From contig NZ_JAIQZK010000003.1 of assembly GCF_020075545.1 (NCBI RefSeq), positions 62,001-126,000 of the forward strand: a stretch of DNA of 64,000 bases, read 5' to 3'. The number at the start of each line of letters is the position of its first letter. Position 1 is the first letter of the stretch. Positions 6,922 to 14,923 of this stretch are shown here, piece by piece. The stretch is from Nocardioides sp. TRM66260-LWL (GTDB lineage Bacteria > Actinomycetota > Actinomycetes > Propionibacteriales > Nocardioidaceae). Under the pieces are notes generated by a model. That model was not told where the DNA came from. It searched no databases and was given only the letters and a program-made list of their open reading frames with translations. A program made the translations under genes and the position numbers.

Positions 6922-8409
6922 TCAGAGCTCCGGACGGTGGTACCGCAGCGCGGCGAGCAGCTCCTCGGGGTCGACCATCGAGCGGGTGATCTCGAACGGC
7001 GCGATCCCGCGACGGTGGAACAGCAGCCGCCAGCGTCGGCTCGACGGGTCGCCGACGGACTCGATCTGCGTGTAGGTGCTGGCGACGTCGAACTCGTGCC
7101 GCCCGGCCGCGCTGCGCACCTCGAGGCGGCCGCCGTGCAGGCTGAGCCGGGCGACCGGCGACGCGGCGCGGACGGCCCACACGATGCCGGTGAGCACGGC
7201 CAGGCCGAGGGTGACGGCGGCGCTGAGGTCGGTGCCGTCGAGGTAGGCCAGCGTGCCGGCGGCCAGGGTGGCCGCCAGGGACGTCAGCAGGGCGATGGTC
7301 GCGATGCGCCGGCCCGTGGTGCGGGGCGTGAAGTCGATCGACGGCGGCGGGTCGGACGCCACCGGCGGGGTCGCGTGCCGCCAGTCGACCGTGCTCGCGC
7401 GGGCGGGCGCCGGGCGGGGCGCCGGCGGCGTGCGGCGGGCCGCGGTCTCGCGGACCGGCGGCGGCTCCGGGCTCGGGATGGGCGTGCTTTCCGGCTCGGG
7501 CTCGGGCGTGACCTCGGACGTGAGTTCAGGGGTGACGTCGGGCGTGAGCTCGGGCTCGGGGGCGTGCGACTCGGGAGTCGCGGGCGCGCGGCGGACGCGT
7601 CGGGCTCGGGGGTGGCGGGCCGCGGGCGCAGGTGCAGGTGCCGGCTCGATCTGCTCGGCCGTCGGCGGCTCCGGGTCGGCGTCGGCCTCCGGGGCGGCCG
7701 GCGTCTGCGCCGGCGCCGGGAGCTCGGCGTCCGGTACGGGCGGGGCGGGCGGGGCGGGCGCGGCGAAGAAGCGATCGAGCGTCGCTGCGGCGTCGATCTC
7801 CGGCACGGAGTCGGGCTCCGGCGTCGGCTCCGCCGCGGTCGGCTCGGCCACGGGCCGCTCGGGCTCGACCTCTGGCTCGACGACGGGCGTGGTCGCGACG
7901 GGCGCGGCGACGGGTGCGGCGAAGAACCGGTCGAGGGTCGCGGCCGCGTCCACCTCCGGCATGGGCTCGGGGACCGGCGGGGCCGCCGGGGCCTCGGGGG
8001 CCTCCGGGGTGACGTCGGTGGGCTCGAGCAGCTCCAGCACGTCCGGGATCTCGACCGACTCGGCCTCGCGGCGTCGTCCACGGCGTCGTCCGCGACCGGA
8101 CTGCTCCTGCTCGGCCCGCTTGCGCGCCGAGAGCATCAGCACCGGCTCCCACTCGGTGGCGGGGGTCTCGACAGGCTCGACCACCGGGCGGGGCTCGACC
8201 ACCGGGCGGGGCTCGACCGGCGGGCGGGTCTCGATCTCGGGGCGGGGCTCGACCTCCGAGCGGCGCTCGGGCGCGCCCAGCCGCGGCACCCCGAAGGTGC
8301 GCGGACGGGCGGCGACGTCCTCGACGGTGCGCGCGCGATGCTCGAGCCAGCGGTCGACGAGCTCCGTGTCGGAGCCCTCCTCCCGGGGCCCGCCCTCCTC
8401 GTTCCCCAT
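6922..8409 (-). CDS. Pro/Glu-rich protein with two membrane helices and a C-terminal PH-like domain
   Basis: A 495-residue protein in three parts. Residues about 1-360 are disordered and dominated by P, E, A and T. They contain the run VEPRPVVEPRPVVEPVE (about 65-81), a basic patch [10 protein letters not shown], and two near-identical 15-residue motifs, EVDAAATLDRFFAAP (about 152-166) and EIDAAATLDRFFAAP (about 204-218). Residues about 369-390 and 397-415 are transmembrane helices. The last 75 residues (SLHGGRLEVRSAAGRHEFDV...) look like a small PH-type beta domain. The disordered region is probably cytoplasmic and may scaffold a partner through the repeated motif. No close family name is recognised. 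The ATG at 8409 has no clear ribosome site. Confidence 0.7.
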   Translation of the reverse strand: MGNEEGGPREEGSDTELVDRWLEHRARTVEDVAARPRTFGVPRLGAPERRSEVEPRPEIETRPPVEPRPVVEPRPVVEPVETPATEWEPVLMLSARKRAEQEQSGRGRRRGRRREAESVEIPDVLELLEPTDVTPEAPEAPAAPPVPEPMPEVDAAATLDRFFAAPVAAPVATTPVVEPEVEPERPVAEPTAAEPTPEPDSVPEIDAAATLDRFFAAPAPPAPPVPDAELPAPAQTPAAPEADADPEPPTAEQIEPAPAPAPAARHPRARRVRRAPATPESHAPEPELTPDVTPELTSEVTPEPEPESTPIPSPEPPPVRETAARRTPPAPRPAPARASTVDWRHATPPVASDPPPSIDFTPRTTGRRIATIALLTSLAATLAAGTLAYLDGTDLSAAVTLGLAVLTGIVWAVRAASPVARLSLHGGRLEVRSAAGRHEFDVASTYTQIESVGDPSSRRWRLLFHRRGIAPFEITRSMVDPEELLAALRYHRPEL

Positions 8410-8500
8410 GGTCAGCCACGGTACGTCGATCCTCGCGTCCCCGCAGCGAGACCGCGGCGCCGGATGACACACTGCGGCCACAGGTCGTCCACGCGACGGC

Positions 8501-8570
8501 AAACCCCCCCTGTCACCATCACCACCGCAGCCCACACACCCCACACCCCACCCACCCCACACACCACCCG
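8501..8570. repeat. Low-complexity CA/C-rich tract
   Basis: Seventy bases almost devoid of G on the plus strand, rich in CACC and CACACCCC runs, just upstream of the cyclase ribosome site. It may be a spacer or a strand-asymmetric single-stranded region; no coding sense is visible. Confidence 0.6.
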
Positions 8571-8592
8571 GCACGGCCGGACGGGAGGCAGC

Positions 8593-10134
8593 GTGCGCGA
8601 GCAGCCCTTCGGCTCGTTCCTGCTCGGCTCGACGGACCAGTCGCCGCGCCTGCTGCGGATCCGCGTCCAGACGCTGCTGACGATCATCCTGGTGAGCACG
8701 CACCTGATCGGCGCGCTGATCGTCGTCGCGCTCACCGCGTGGGTGCTGCCCTCGCGGCCGACCGGCGACGGCATCCGGCTGGCGCTGTTCATCGCGGTGC
8801 CGGTGTACGTGGGCGTCGCCGTGCTGCTCGGCGTGCTGATCGGCACCCGCGAGTCGCTGCGGACCCTGCGCTGGGTGCAGCGCGGCCGGGTGCCCGACGA
8901 GGCGGAGCGACGTCAGGCGCTCGAGGTCCCGCTGCGGCTCACCACCCTCCAGGGCGGGCTGTGGTTCGGCGCAGTGGTGCTGTTCACCGGGCTGGCCGCG
9001 ATCCTCCAGCCCGACCGGATGATCACCTCCGCGGCCACCGTCGGCCTCGCCGCGATGGTCGTCTGCGCGGTGGCCTACCTGCTCACGGAGTTCACCCTGC
9101 GTCCGGTCAGCGCCCTCGCGCTGCGGGACGCCGACGTCCGGCGGCGTCCGCGCGGCCTGGGCGTCGGCGGCCGGATGGTGATGTTCTGGCTGCTCGGCAC
9201 CGGGGCGCCGATCGTCGGTCTGGTGATCACCTCGATCCTCGTGCTCGGCGGCGAGCCCGTCACCGGACGGCGGCTCGCCCTCGAGGTGCTGGTGCTCGGC
9301 GGCATCGTGCTGGTCTTCGGCTTCCTGGTCACCCTGCTCAACGCGCGGGCCGTGGTCTCGCCGGTCGAGTCGGTGCGCTCGGCCCTCGAGCGCGTCGAGC
9401 GCGGCGACCTCGACACCGACCTCGCGGTGTACGACGCCACCGAGCTGGGTCTGCTGCAGGCCGGCTTCAACCGGATGGCCGCGGGCCTGCGCGAGCGCGA
9501 GCGCCTGCGCGACCTCTTCGGCCGGCACGTCGGACGCGAGGTCGCACAGGCCGCCGCCGCCGGCGAGGTGCGCCTCGGCGGCGAGACCCGGGAGGTCAGC
9601 GTCCTCTTCGTCGACCTCGTCGGCTCGACGACGCTGGCCGCCGACCGCGACCCGGCCGAGGTCGTCGACCTGCTCAACGGCTTCTTCGCCGTGGTGGTCG
9701 AGGAGATCGATCGGCGCGGCGGCATCGTCAACAAGTTCCTCGGCGACGCGGTGCTCGCCGTCTTCGGCGCCCCCGTCGACCTGCCCGACCACGCCACCCG
9801 TGCGCTGTCGGCCGCCCGCGCCATGGCCGATCGGCTGCCCGTCGAGCAGCCCCAGCTGAGCGCCGGCATCGGCGTCTTCACCGGCGCCACGGTGGCCGGC
9901 AACGTCGGCACCGCGCGACGCCTGGAGTACACCGTCATCGGCGACGCCGTGAACGCCGCCGCGCGCCTGGTCGAGCTGGCCAAGCAGGCGCCCGGCGGCA
10001 TCGCGGCCGCGGCCGAGACCCTCGACGCCGCCTCGGACGACGAGCGCGCCTGCTGGCAGGGCTGGCGCACAGGGGACGACGCCGTCGTCCTGCGTGGCCG
10101 CTCCCGCTCGACCGAGGTGTGGGTGCGGGCCTAG
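8593..10134 (+). CDS. Membrane-bound class III adenylate cyclase with HAMP domain
   Basis: A 513-residue protein. Six hydrophobic helices in residues about 25-260 are followed by a HAMP linker (NARAVVSPVESVRSALERVERGDLDTDL) and a cyclase homology domain from about residue 335. The active site is complete: FVDLVGSTTLA supplies the first metal aspartate, NKFLGDAVLAVFG the purine lysine and second aspartate, and VIGDAVNAAARL the adenine aspartate and transition-state Asn/Arg pair. It should make cAMP from ATP on the cytoplasmic face. It belongs to the six-helix-HAMP group known from mycobacteria. GTG at 8593 follows GGGAGG at the right distance. It converges on, and by three bases overlaps, the binding-protein gene. 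Confidence 0.93.
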   Translation: MREQPFGSFLLGSTDQSPRLLRIRVQTLLTIILVSTHLIGALIVVALTAWVLPSRPTGDGIRLALFIAVPVYVGVAVLLGVLIGTRESLRTLRWVQRGRVPDEAERRQALEVPLRLTTLQGGLWFGAVVLFTGLAAILQPDRMITSAATVGLAAMVVCAVAYLLTEFTLRPVSALALRDADVRRRPRGLGVGGRMVMFWLLGTGAPIVGLVITSILVLGGEPVTGRRLALEVLVLGGIVLVFGFLVTLLNARAVVSPVESVRSALERVERGDLDTDLAVYDATELGLLQAGFNRMAAGLRERERLRDLFGRHVGREVAQAAAAGEVRLGGETREVSVLFVDLVGSTTLAADRDPAEVVDLLNGFFAVVVEEIDRRGGIVNKFLGDAVLAVFGAPVDLPDHATRALSAARAMADRLPVEQPQLSAGIGVFTGATVAGNVGTARRLEYTVIGDAVNAAARLVELAKQAPGGIAAAAETLDAASDDERACWQGWRTGDDAVVLRGRSRSTEVWVRA

Positions 10135-10913
10135 GTGCGCGGGCCGGTTTCCCCGGATATCCGGGGAAACTGGACGTTGTCAGGGGAAGTTTCGCCTGAC
10201 AACGTCCAGTTCTCCCTGACCAGTTCGGCCATCGAGGCCGCGTCGACCAGCGACGGGCCGTACCAGGTGAGCAGCCGTCCGCTCACCAGGGCCGTCGGGA
10301 CGCCGAACGCCTCGGGGCCGTCGTCGGCGGTGAAGACGTAGGGCTCGTCGGGGAGCAGCACGACGTCCGGGCGCCGCTTCTCGATCTCCGCGATCTCGAC
10401 CCGCGGATAGCGATCGGCGTCGGCGAAGACGTTCTCCCAGCCCAGCCGCCGGCACAGGTCGGACGTGAAGGTGTCACCGCCGACGACCATCCACGGGTCG
10501 CGCCAGATCGGCACGGCCACCCGCGTCGTCACCGGCGGGAGCGGCCCGCACCAGAGCCGCTCGGCCTCCGCCAGCCACGCGGGCTCGTGGGCGTCGAGCA
10601 GACCGAGCAGGTGGCGGTAGGCGGCGACGGCGTCGGGCACGGTCGCGATGTCGGTGACCTCGACCCGGACGCCCTGCTCCCGCAGCCGCCGCACGTCGAG
10701 CTCGCGGTTCTCCTCCTTGTTCGCCACCACCAGATCGGGGCCGAGCGCGACGATCGCGGCGACGTCGGGGTTCTTGGTGCCGCGCACGCGCGCGACGCCG
10801 CGGGCGTCGAGGTCGGCGGGATGCGTGCACCAGTCGGTGGCGCCGACCAGGGCGACCTCGGGCAGCGTCGCCAGCGCCTCGGTGATCGACGGGACGAGGC
10901 TCACGACGCGCAT
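10131..10913 (-). CDS. Cytoplasmic BtuF/TroA-like binding protein (helical-backbone metal receptor fold)
   Basis: A 260-residue protein with the class III binding-protein fold: MRVVSLVPSITEAL at the N-terminus, the conserved GATDWCTHP loop, GPDLVVANKEEN, the long backbone helix and DPWMVVGGDTFTSDLCRRLG. Members bind cobalamin, haem or metal chelates in ABC uptake, but this one has no signal peptide and no ABC partners nearby, so import is doubtful. Proximity to the B12-dependent icmF suggests a corrinoid-related role; this is inference only. A TAGCCT -10 six bases before the ATG predicts a leaderless mRNA. The last 26 residues (from about ENWTLSGE) are read from repeat copy A and differ from a normal family C-terminus. 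Confidence 0.8.
   Translation of the reverse strand: MRVVSLVPSITEALATLPEVALVGATDWCTHPADLDARGVARVRGTKNPDVAAIVALGPDLVVANKEENRELDVRRLREQGVRVEVTDIATVPDAVAAYRHLLGLLDAHEPAWLAEAERLWCGPLPPVTTRVAVPIWRDPWMVVGGDTFTSDLCRRLGWENVFADADRYPRVEIAEIEKRRPDVVLLPDEPYVFTADDGPEAFGVPTALVSGRLLTWYGPSLVDAASMAELVRENWTLSGETSPDNVQFPRISGETGPRT
10146..10220 (+). repeat. 75-bp composite palindromic repeat, copy A
   Basis: Two adjoining palindromes. GTTTCCCCGGAT/ATCCGGGGAAAC is followed by a 15-bp-armed hairpin CTGGACGTTGTCAGG / CCTGACAACGTCCAG, then a GTCAGGG-type remnant. Same unit as 14833-14907 and 20619-20693. This copy lies inside the 3' end of the gene at 10131-10913 and forms its last codons. Confidence 0.85.
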
Positions 10914-10919
10914 GCGGCC

Positions 10920-10925
10920 AGGCTA
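10920..10925 (-). promoter_or_regulatory. -10 box of leaderless BtuF-like gene
   Basis: TAGCCT on the minus strand, six bases from the ATG at 10913; no Shine-Dalgarno box is present. Confidence 0.5.
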
Positions 10926-11010
10926 GTCAGCCAGGTCGAGGCTCCTGCGGCTTCCGTGACGCGTAGGGCTCCGTCGACGGCTCCATGAGGTGCCGTGCGC
11001 GTCACGGAGC

Positions 11011-11042
11011 GTCGGTTTCCCCGGTCGACCGGGGAAACCGAC
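11011..11042. repeat. 32-bp perfect palindrome related to the 75-bp repeat (partial copy B)
   Basis: Arms GTCGGTTTCCCCGGTC and its exact complement, sharing GGTTTCCCCGG...CCGGGGAAACC with the first palindrome of copies A, C and D but with TCGA instead of ATAT at the centre. It begins 10 bases past the thioesterase stop and may end that transcript. Next to it an 11-bp inverted pair (TCCGTGACGCG / CGCGTCACGGA) flanks about 40 bases at 10956-11009. Confidence 0.75.
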
Positions 11043-11051
11043 AATCGGGCC

Positions 11052-11555
11052 TCAGTGCAGCGCGAGCGCGCCGGACGTGGCGGCCGGGAACGGCAGTGCG
11101 GCGTGCTCGGCGATGCGGGCGTCGAGCGCGGCGGCGACGTCGTCGGGCCAGGGGGCGGTGCGACGGTCGGCGAGGTCGATGTGGAGGAAGATCTCCTCGA
11201 AGGCGCACGAGACGCGCTCGCGGGTGTCGTCGAGGATGTACACGAGCACGTGCGCGGCCCGCTCCGAGCGGCCCAGCAGCCGCACCCGCACCGACATGCG
11301 GTCGCCGGTGCGCAGCTCGTCGAGGTACCAGACGTGGTGCTCGGCGGAGAAGCAGGCGTGGCCGGCCACGAGCGGCCAGTTCTGCGGGATGCCGAGGTCG
11401 ACCAGCGACTCGTCGAGCCCCTCGCTGCCGATGCCGAGGTAGTGGCGGACGTTGAGGTGGCCGTTGCTGTCCTCGAACGCCACCGGCACCGGCTGCTCGG
11501 TGTAGGCGGGCAGAGCGGCGAGCTGCTCGTAGGTCGGGTGCTGGATGCGCGTCAC
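11052..11555 (-). CDS. Hotdog acyl-CoA thioesterase (4HBT-like)
   Basis: A 167-residue protein of the thioesterase-like superfamily. PVPVAFEDSNGHLNVRHYLGIGSEGLDE (residues about 22-49) carries the D-x-N/S-GH-x-N motif of the 4-hydroxybenzoyl-CoA thioesterase type. FSAEHHVWYLDELRTGDRMSVRVRLLG forms the central strands. It should hydrolyse an acyl-CoA, most plausibly a short or branched one given that icmF lies 15 bases upstream on the same strand. GTG at 11555 follows a TAGGGT -10 by eight bases, which lies at the very end of icmF, so it may have its own leaderless promoter as well as read-through. Confidence 0.82.
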   Translation of the reverse strand: MTRIQHPTYEQLAALPAYTEQPVPVAFEDSNGHLNVRHYLGIGSEGLDESLVDLGIPQNWPLVAGHACFSAEHHVWYLDELRTGDRMSVRVRLLGRSERAAHVLVYILDDTRERVSCAFEEIFLHIDLADRRTAPWPDDVAAALDARIAEHAALPFPAATSGALALH

Positions 11556-11563
11556 GACGTCCG

Positions 11564-11569
11564 ACCCTA
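11564..11569 (-). promoter_or_regulatory. -10 box of leaderless thioesterase gene
   Basis: TAGGGT on the minus strand, eight bases before the GTG at 11555, within the gap after icmF. Confidence 0.4.
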
Positions 11570-11570
11570 G

Positions 11571-14500
11571 TCAGACGTTGCGCCGGTAGGCACCCCCGAC
11601 CTCGAAGAACGCCTCGGTGACCTGGCCGAGCGAGCAGACGCGCGCGGCGTCCATGAGCACCGCGAAGACGTTCTCGCCCGACGTCGCCGCCGCCTTGAGT
11701 CGCGCGAGCGCCTGCTGCGCCTCGGTGGCGTGCTCGGCCTGGAAGGCCCGCACCCGCTGCAGCTGGGAGGTCTTCTCGGCCTCGGTGGCTCGGGCCAGCT
11801 CGATCTCCTGCGGCTCGGCCGAGTCGGCGTGCGGGTTGCGGAAGGTGTTGACGCCGATGATCGGCAGGCTGCCGTCGTGCTTGCGGTGCTCGTAGAGCAT
11901 CGACTCGTCCTGGATGCGGCCGCGCTGGTAGCCGGTCTCCATCGCGCCGAGCACGCCGCCGCGCTCGTTGATGCGGTCGAACTCCAGCAGCACGGCCTCC
12001 TCGACGAGGTCGGTGAGCTCGTCGATGACGAACGAGCCCTGCAGCGGGTTCTCGTTCATCGCCAGGCCCCACTCGCGGTTGATGATCAGCTGGATCGCCA
12101 GCGCCCGGCGCACCGACTCCTCGGTGGGGGTGGTGACGGCCTCGTCGTAGGCGTTGGTGTGCAGGCTGTTGGCGTTGTCGTAGATCGCGATCAGCGCCTG
12201 CAGCGTGGTGCGGATGTCGTTGAAGTCCATCTCCTGCGCGTGCAGGGAGCGGCCGGACGTCTGCACGTGGTACTTCAGCTTCTGGCTGCGCTCGCCGGCG
12301 CCGTAGCGCTCCTTCATCGCCACGGCCCAGATGCGCCGCGCGACGCGTCCGATCACCGAGTACTCGGGGTCCATGCCGTTGGAGAAGAAGAACGACAGGT
12401 TGGGCGCGAAGTCGTCGATCGCCATGCCCCGCGCGAGGTAGGACTCGACGTAGGTGAAGCCGTTGGCGAGGGTGAACGCGAGCTGGCTGATGGGGTTCGC
12501 CCCGGCCTCGGCGATGTGGTAGCCCGAGATCGACACCGAGTAGAAGTTGCGGACGTCGTGCTCGATGAACCACTGCTGGATGTCGGCCATGCACCGCAGC
12601 GAGAACTCGGTGGAGAACAGGCAGGTGTTCTGCCCCTGGTCCTCCTTGAGGATGTCGGCCTGGACGGTGCCGCGGACGGTGCGCAGCGCCTCGGCCGGGT
12701 CGACGCCCCGCTCGCGGGCCTGGTCGAGCACGGTGTTGAGGAAGAACGCCAGGACGGTCGGTGCGGGGCCGTTGATCGTCATCGAGACGCTCGTGGTGGG
12801 CGCGAGCAGGTCGAAGCCGGCGTACAGCTCCTTCATGTCCTGCAGCGTCGCCACCGAGACGCCCGAGGTGCCGACCTTGCCGTAGACGTCCGGACGCTCG
12901 TCGGGGTCGCGGCCGTAGAGGGTGACGGAGTCGAAGGCGGTGGAGAGGCGGGTGGCGGGCTGACCCTCGGAGAGCACCTTGAACCGGCGGTTGGTGCGGG
13001 CGGGGTCGCCCTCGCCGGCGAACATGCGGGCGGGGTCCTCGCCCTCGCGCTTGAACGGGAACACGCCGGCGGTGAACGGGAACCGGCCGGGCACGTTCTC
13101 GGCGCGCCAGAACCGGACGAGCTCGCCGTGGTCCTCGTAGCGCGGCAGCGCCACCTTCGGGATCGCGTTGCCCGAGAGCGACGTGCGGCGCGGGGCCGCG
13201 GCGTACTCGGCGACGAGCGCCGGCCAGCCGTCGATCTGGTCGCGGATCTCGCGGGGGAGGTCGGCGCGGGCGTCGGCCAGCAGGGCGTCGATCTCGCTCC
13301 GCTCGGTGAGCTCCTCGGCCACCGACGCGAGGCGCTGGACGCGTCGGGCCGCCGCGGCGAGCTCGGCGGTGCGCGCGTGGTAGCCGCGGACGGTCTCGGA
13401 GATCTCGGCGAGGTACCGCACCCTGCTGGCCGGCACGAGCTGCCGGATGCGGGTGGACGTCTTCTGCCCGACCGGCGCGAGCGTGCCCTCGGCGGCCGGC
13501 AGGCCCTTCTCGACCAGGAGGTCGCGCAGGTGCTGGTAGAGCGCGGTGACGCCGTCGTCGTCGAAGGTGGCCGCCGAGGTGCCGAAGACCGGCATGTCGG
13601 AAGGCTGCTGGCCGAACGCCTCGCGGTTGCGCACCAGCTGGCGCCCGACGTCGCGCAGGGCGTCCTCGGCGCCGCGGCGCTCGAACTTGTTGATCGCCAC
13701 GACGTCGGCGAAGTCGAGCATGTCGATCTTCTCCAGCTGCGAGGCGGCGCCGAACTCCGGCGTCATGACGTAGAGGGAGGCGTCGACGAACGGGACGATC
13801 GCGGCGTCGCCCTGGCCGATGCCGGGGGTCTCGACGATCACCAGGTCGAACCCCGCCGCCCGGACGACGGTGAGCACGTCGTCGAGGTGGTCGGGCAGCT
13901 CGTGGGCGCCGCGGGTGGCGAGCGAGCGGAAGAGGACGCGGTCGCCGTCGAGGCTGTTCATCCGGATGCGGTCGCCGAGCAGCGCCCCGCCGCCCTTGCG
14001 CCGGGTGGGATCGACGGCGATGACCGCGACCCGCAGCTTGTCCTGCTGGTCGACGCGCAGGCGCCGGACGAGCTCGTCGGTGAGCGAGGACTTGCCCGAC
14101 CCGCCGGTGCCGGTGATGCCCAGCACCGGACGGTGCGAGCGGGCGGCGCGCAGGGCGTCCAGCAGCTCGGGTGGGAGCGTGCCGAGCTCGGCGCCGGTGA
14201 TCGCGCGGGACACGGCCAGGCGGTCGCCGGCCAGCACCTGCTCGGCGGTGACCGGGCCCTGCTCCCACAGGTCGAAGTCGCAGTCGCGGACGACGGTGTT
14301 GACCATGCCGGCCAGCCCGAGGCGCTGCCCGTCCTCGGGGGAGAAGATCGTGACGCCGCTGGCCCGGAGCCGCTCGATCTCGGCCGGGACGATCACGCCG
14401 CCGCCGCCGCCCACCACGCGGACGTGCCCGGCGCCGGCCTCGCGCAGCCGCTGGACGAGGTACTCGAAGTACTCGACGTGGCCGCCCTGGTAGCTGGAGA

Positions 14501-14726
14501 CGGCGACGCCCTGGACGTCCTCCTCCAGCGCCGCGTCGACGACCTCCTGCACCGAGCGGTTGTGGCCGAGGTGGATGACCTCGCAGCCCTGGCTCTGGAA
14601 GATCCGCCGCATGATGTTGATCGACGCGTCGTGACCGTCGAACAGGCTGGACGCCGTGACGAGCCGCACGGGGTGCGTCGGGACGTGCAGGGCGGGGGTC
14701 GCGGGGGTGTCGACGGTGTCGGTCAC
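11571..14726 (-). CDS. icmF: Fused isobutyryl-CoA mutase IcmF (B12 domain, G-protein chaperone, mutase)
   Basis: A 1051-residue B12 enzyme interconverting isobutyryl-CoA and n-butyryl-CoA. Residues about 17-150 are the cobalamin domain (SLFDGHDAS with the axial histidine, SSYQGG, VVGGGGG). Residues about 200-420 are a MeaB-like GTPase (GITGTGGSGKSS, VAVIAVDPTRRKGG, VIVETPGIGQGD, NKFE). The remainder is the substrate-binding mutase (STEFSLRCMADIQQW, GYHIAEAGANP, HVQTSGRSLHAQEMDFNDIR). This B12-G-mutase order defines IcmF and separates it from methylmalonyl-CoA mutase. Substrate could also be isovaleryl- or pivalyl-CoA, which depend on few residues. GTG at 14726 follows CGAGGA. Two MarR-type boxes lie upstream and the MarR gene precedes it on the same strand. 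Confidence 0.95.
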   Translation of the reverse strand: MTDTVDTPATPALHVPTHPVRLVTASSLFDGHDASINIMRRIFQSQGCEVIHLGHNRSVQEVVDAALEEDVQGVAVSSYQGGHVEYFEYLVQRLREAGAGHVRVVGGGGGVIVPAEIERLRASGVTIFSPEDGQRLGLAGMVNTVVRDCDFDLWEQGPVTAEQVLAGDRLAVSRAITGAELGTLPPELLDALRAARSHRPVLGITGTGGSGKSSLTDELVRRLRVDQQDKLRVAVIAVDPTRRKGGGALLGDRIRMNSLDGDRVLFRSLATRGAHELPDHLDDVLTVVRAAGFDLVIVETPGIGQGDAAIVPFVDASLYVMTPEFGAASQLEKIDMLDFADVVAINKFERRGAEDALRDVGRQLVRNREAFGQQPSDMPVFGTSAATFDDDGVTALYQHLRDLLVEKGLPAAEGTLAPVGQKTSTRIRQLVPASRVRYLAEISETVRGYHARTAELAAAARRVQRLASVAEELTERSEIDALLADARADLPREIRDQIDGWPALVAEYAAAPRRTSLSGNAIPKVALPRYEDHGELVRFWRAENVPGRFPFTAGVFPFKREGEDPARMFAGEGDPARTNRRFKVLSEGQPATRLSTAFDSVTLYGRDPDERPDVYGKVGTSGVSVATLQDMKELYAGFDLLAPTTSVSMTINGPAPTVLAFFLNTVLDQARERGVDPAEALRTVRGTVQADILKEDQGQNTCLFSTEFSLRCMADIQQWFIEHDVRNFYSVSISGYHIAEAGANPISQLAFTLANGFTYVESYLARGMAIDDFAPNLSFFFSNGMDPEYSVIGRVARRIWAVAMKERYGAGERSQKLKYHVQTSGRSLHAQEMDFNDIRTTLQALIAIYDNANSLHTNAYDEAVTTPTEESVRRALAIQLIINREWGLAMNENPLQGSFVIDELTDLVEEAVLLEFDRINERGGVLGAMETGYQRGRIQDESMLYEHRKHDGSLPIIGVNTFRNPHADSAEPQEIELARATEAEKTSQLQRVRAFQAEHATEAQQALARLKAAATSGENVFAVLMDAARVCSLGQVTEAFFEVGGAYRRNV

Positions 14727-14753
14727 GGGAGGTCCTCGCTGGCCGGGAAGATG

Positions 14754-14799
14754 GTTGGATGTCCAACTATCAGGACTGACGCAATCGTAGGACGTCCAA
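14754..14799. promoter_or_regulatory. Pair of MarR-type operators in front of icmF
   Basis: GTTGGATGTCCAAC (14754-14767, TTGGA-N2-TCCAA palindrome) and TAGGACGTCCAA (14788-14799) have centres 33 bp apart, three helical turns. They lie 28-73 bases upstream of the icmF GTG and downstream of the MarR gene, whose product is the obvious candidate binder. Confidence 0.65.
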
Positions 14800-14832
14800 G
14801 CATCGGTGTGAAGCGCGTCTCGTCACCGACAT

Positions 14833-14907
14833 GTCAGGGGAAGCTGGACGTTGTCAGGCGAAACTTCCCCTGACAACGTCCGGTTTCCCCGGATATCCGG
14901 GGAAACC
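14833..14907 (-). repeat. 75-bp composite palindromic repeat, copy C (inverted orientation)
   Basis: Same unit as copies A and D but on the other strand. It has a GTCAGGGGAAGCTGGAC remnant, the hairpin GGACGTTGTCAGG / CCTGACAACGTCC, then the palindrome GGTTTCCCCGGAT/ATCCGGGGAAACC. It sits between marR and icmF, downstream of the marR stop. Confidence 0.85.
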
Positions 14908-14923
14908 TGCCTCGGCGCCCGCC

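Noticed and set aside
7253-8467. Open frame on the plus strand rich in Ser/Gly across the Pro/Glu-rich gene
   Set aside because: Low-complexity shadow of the minus-strand gene; no ribosome site or homology-like motif.
8501-8570. CACC/CACACCCC tract as a tandem repeat or coding region
   Set aside because: It has no regular unit and no plausible reading frame; treated as low-complexity sequence.
11002-14766. Very long open frames antisense to icmF on both strands (over 1000 codons)
   Set aside because: They are byproducts of GC-rich codon usage; they lack conserved motifs, have Arg/Ala/Gly-only composition and the icmF frame is certain.
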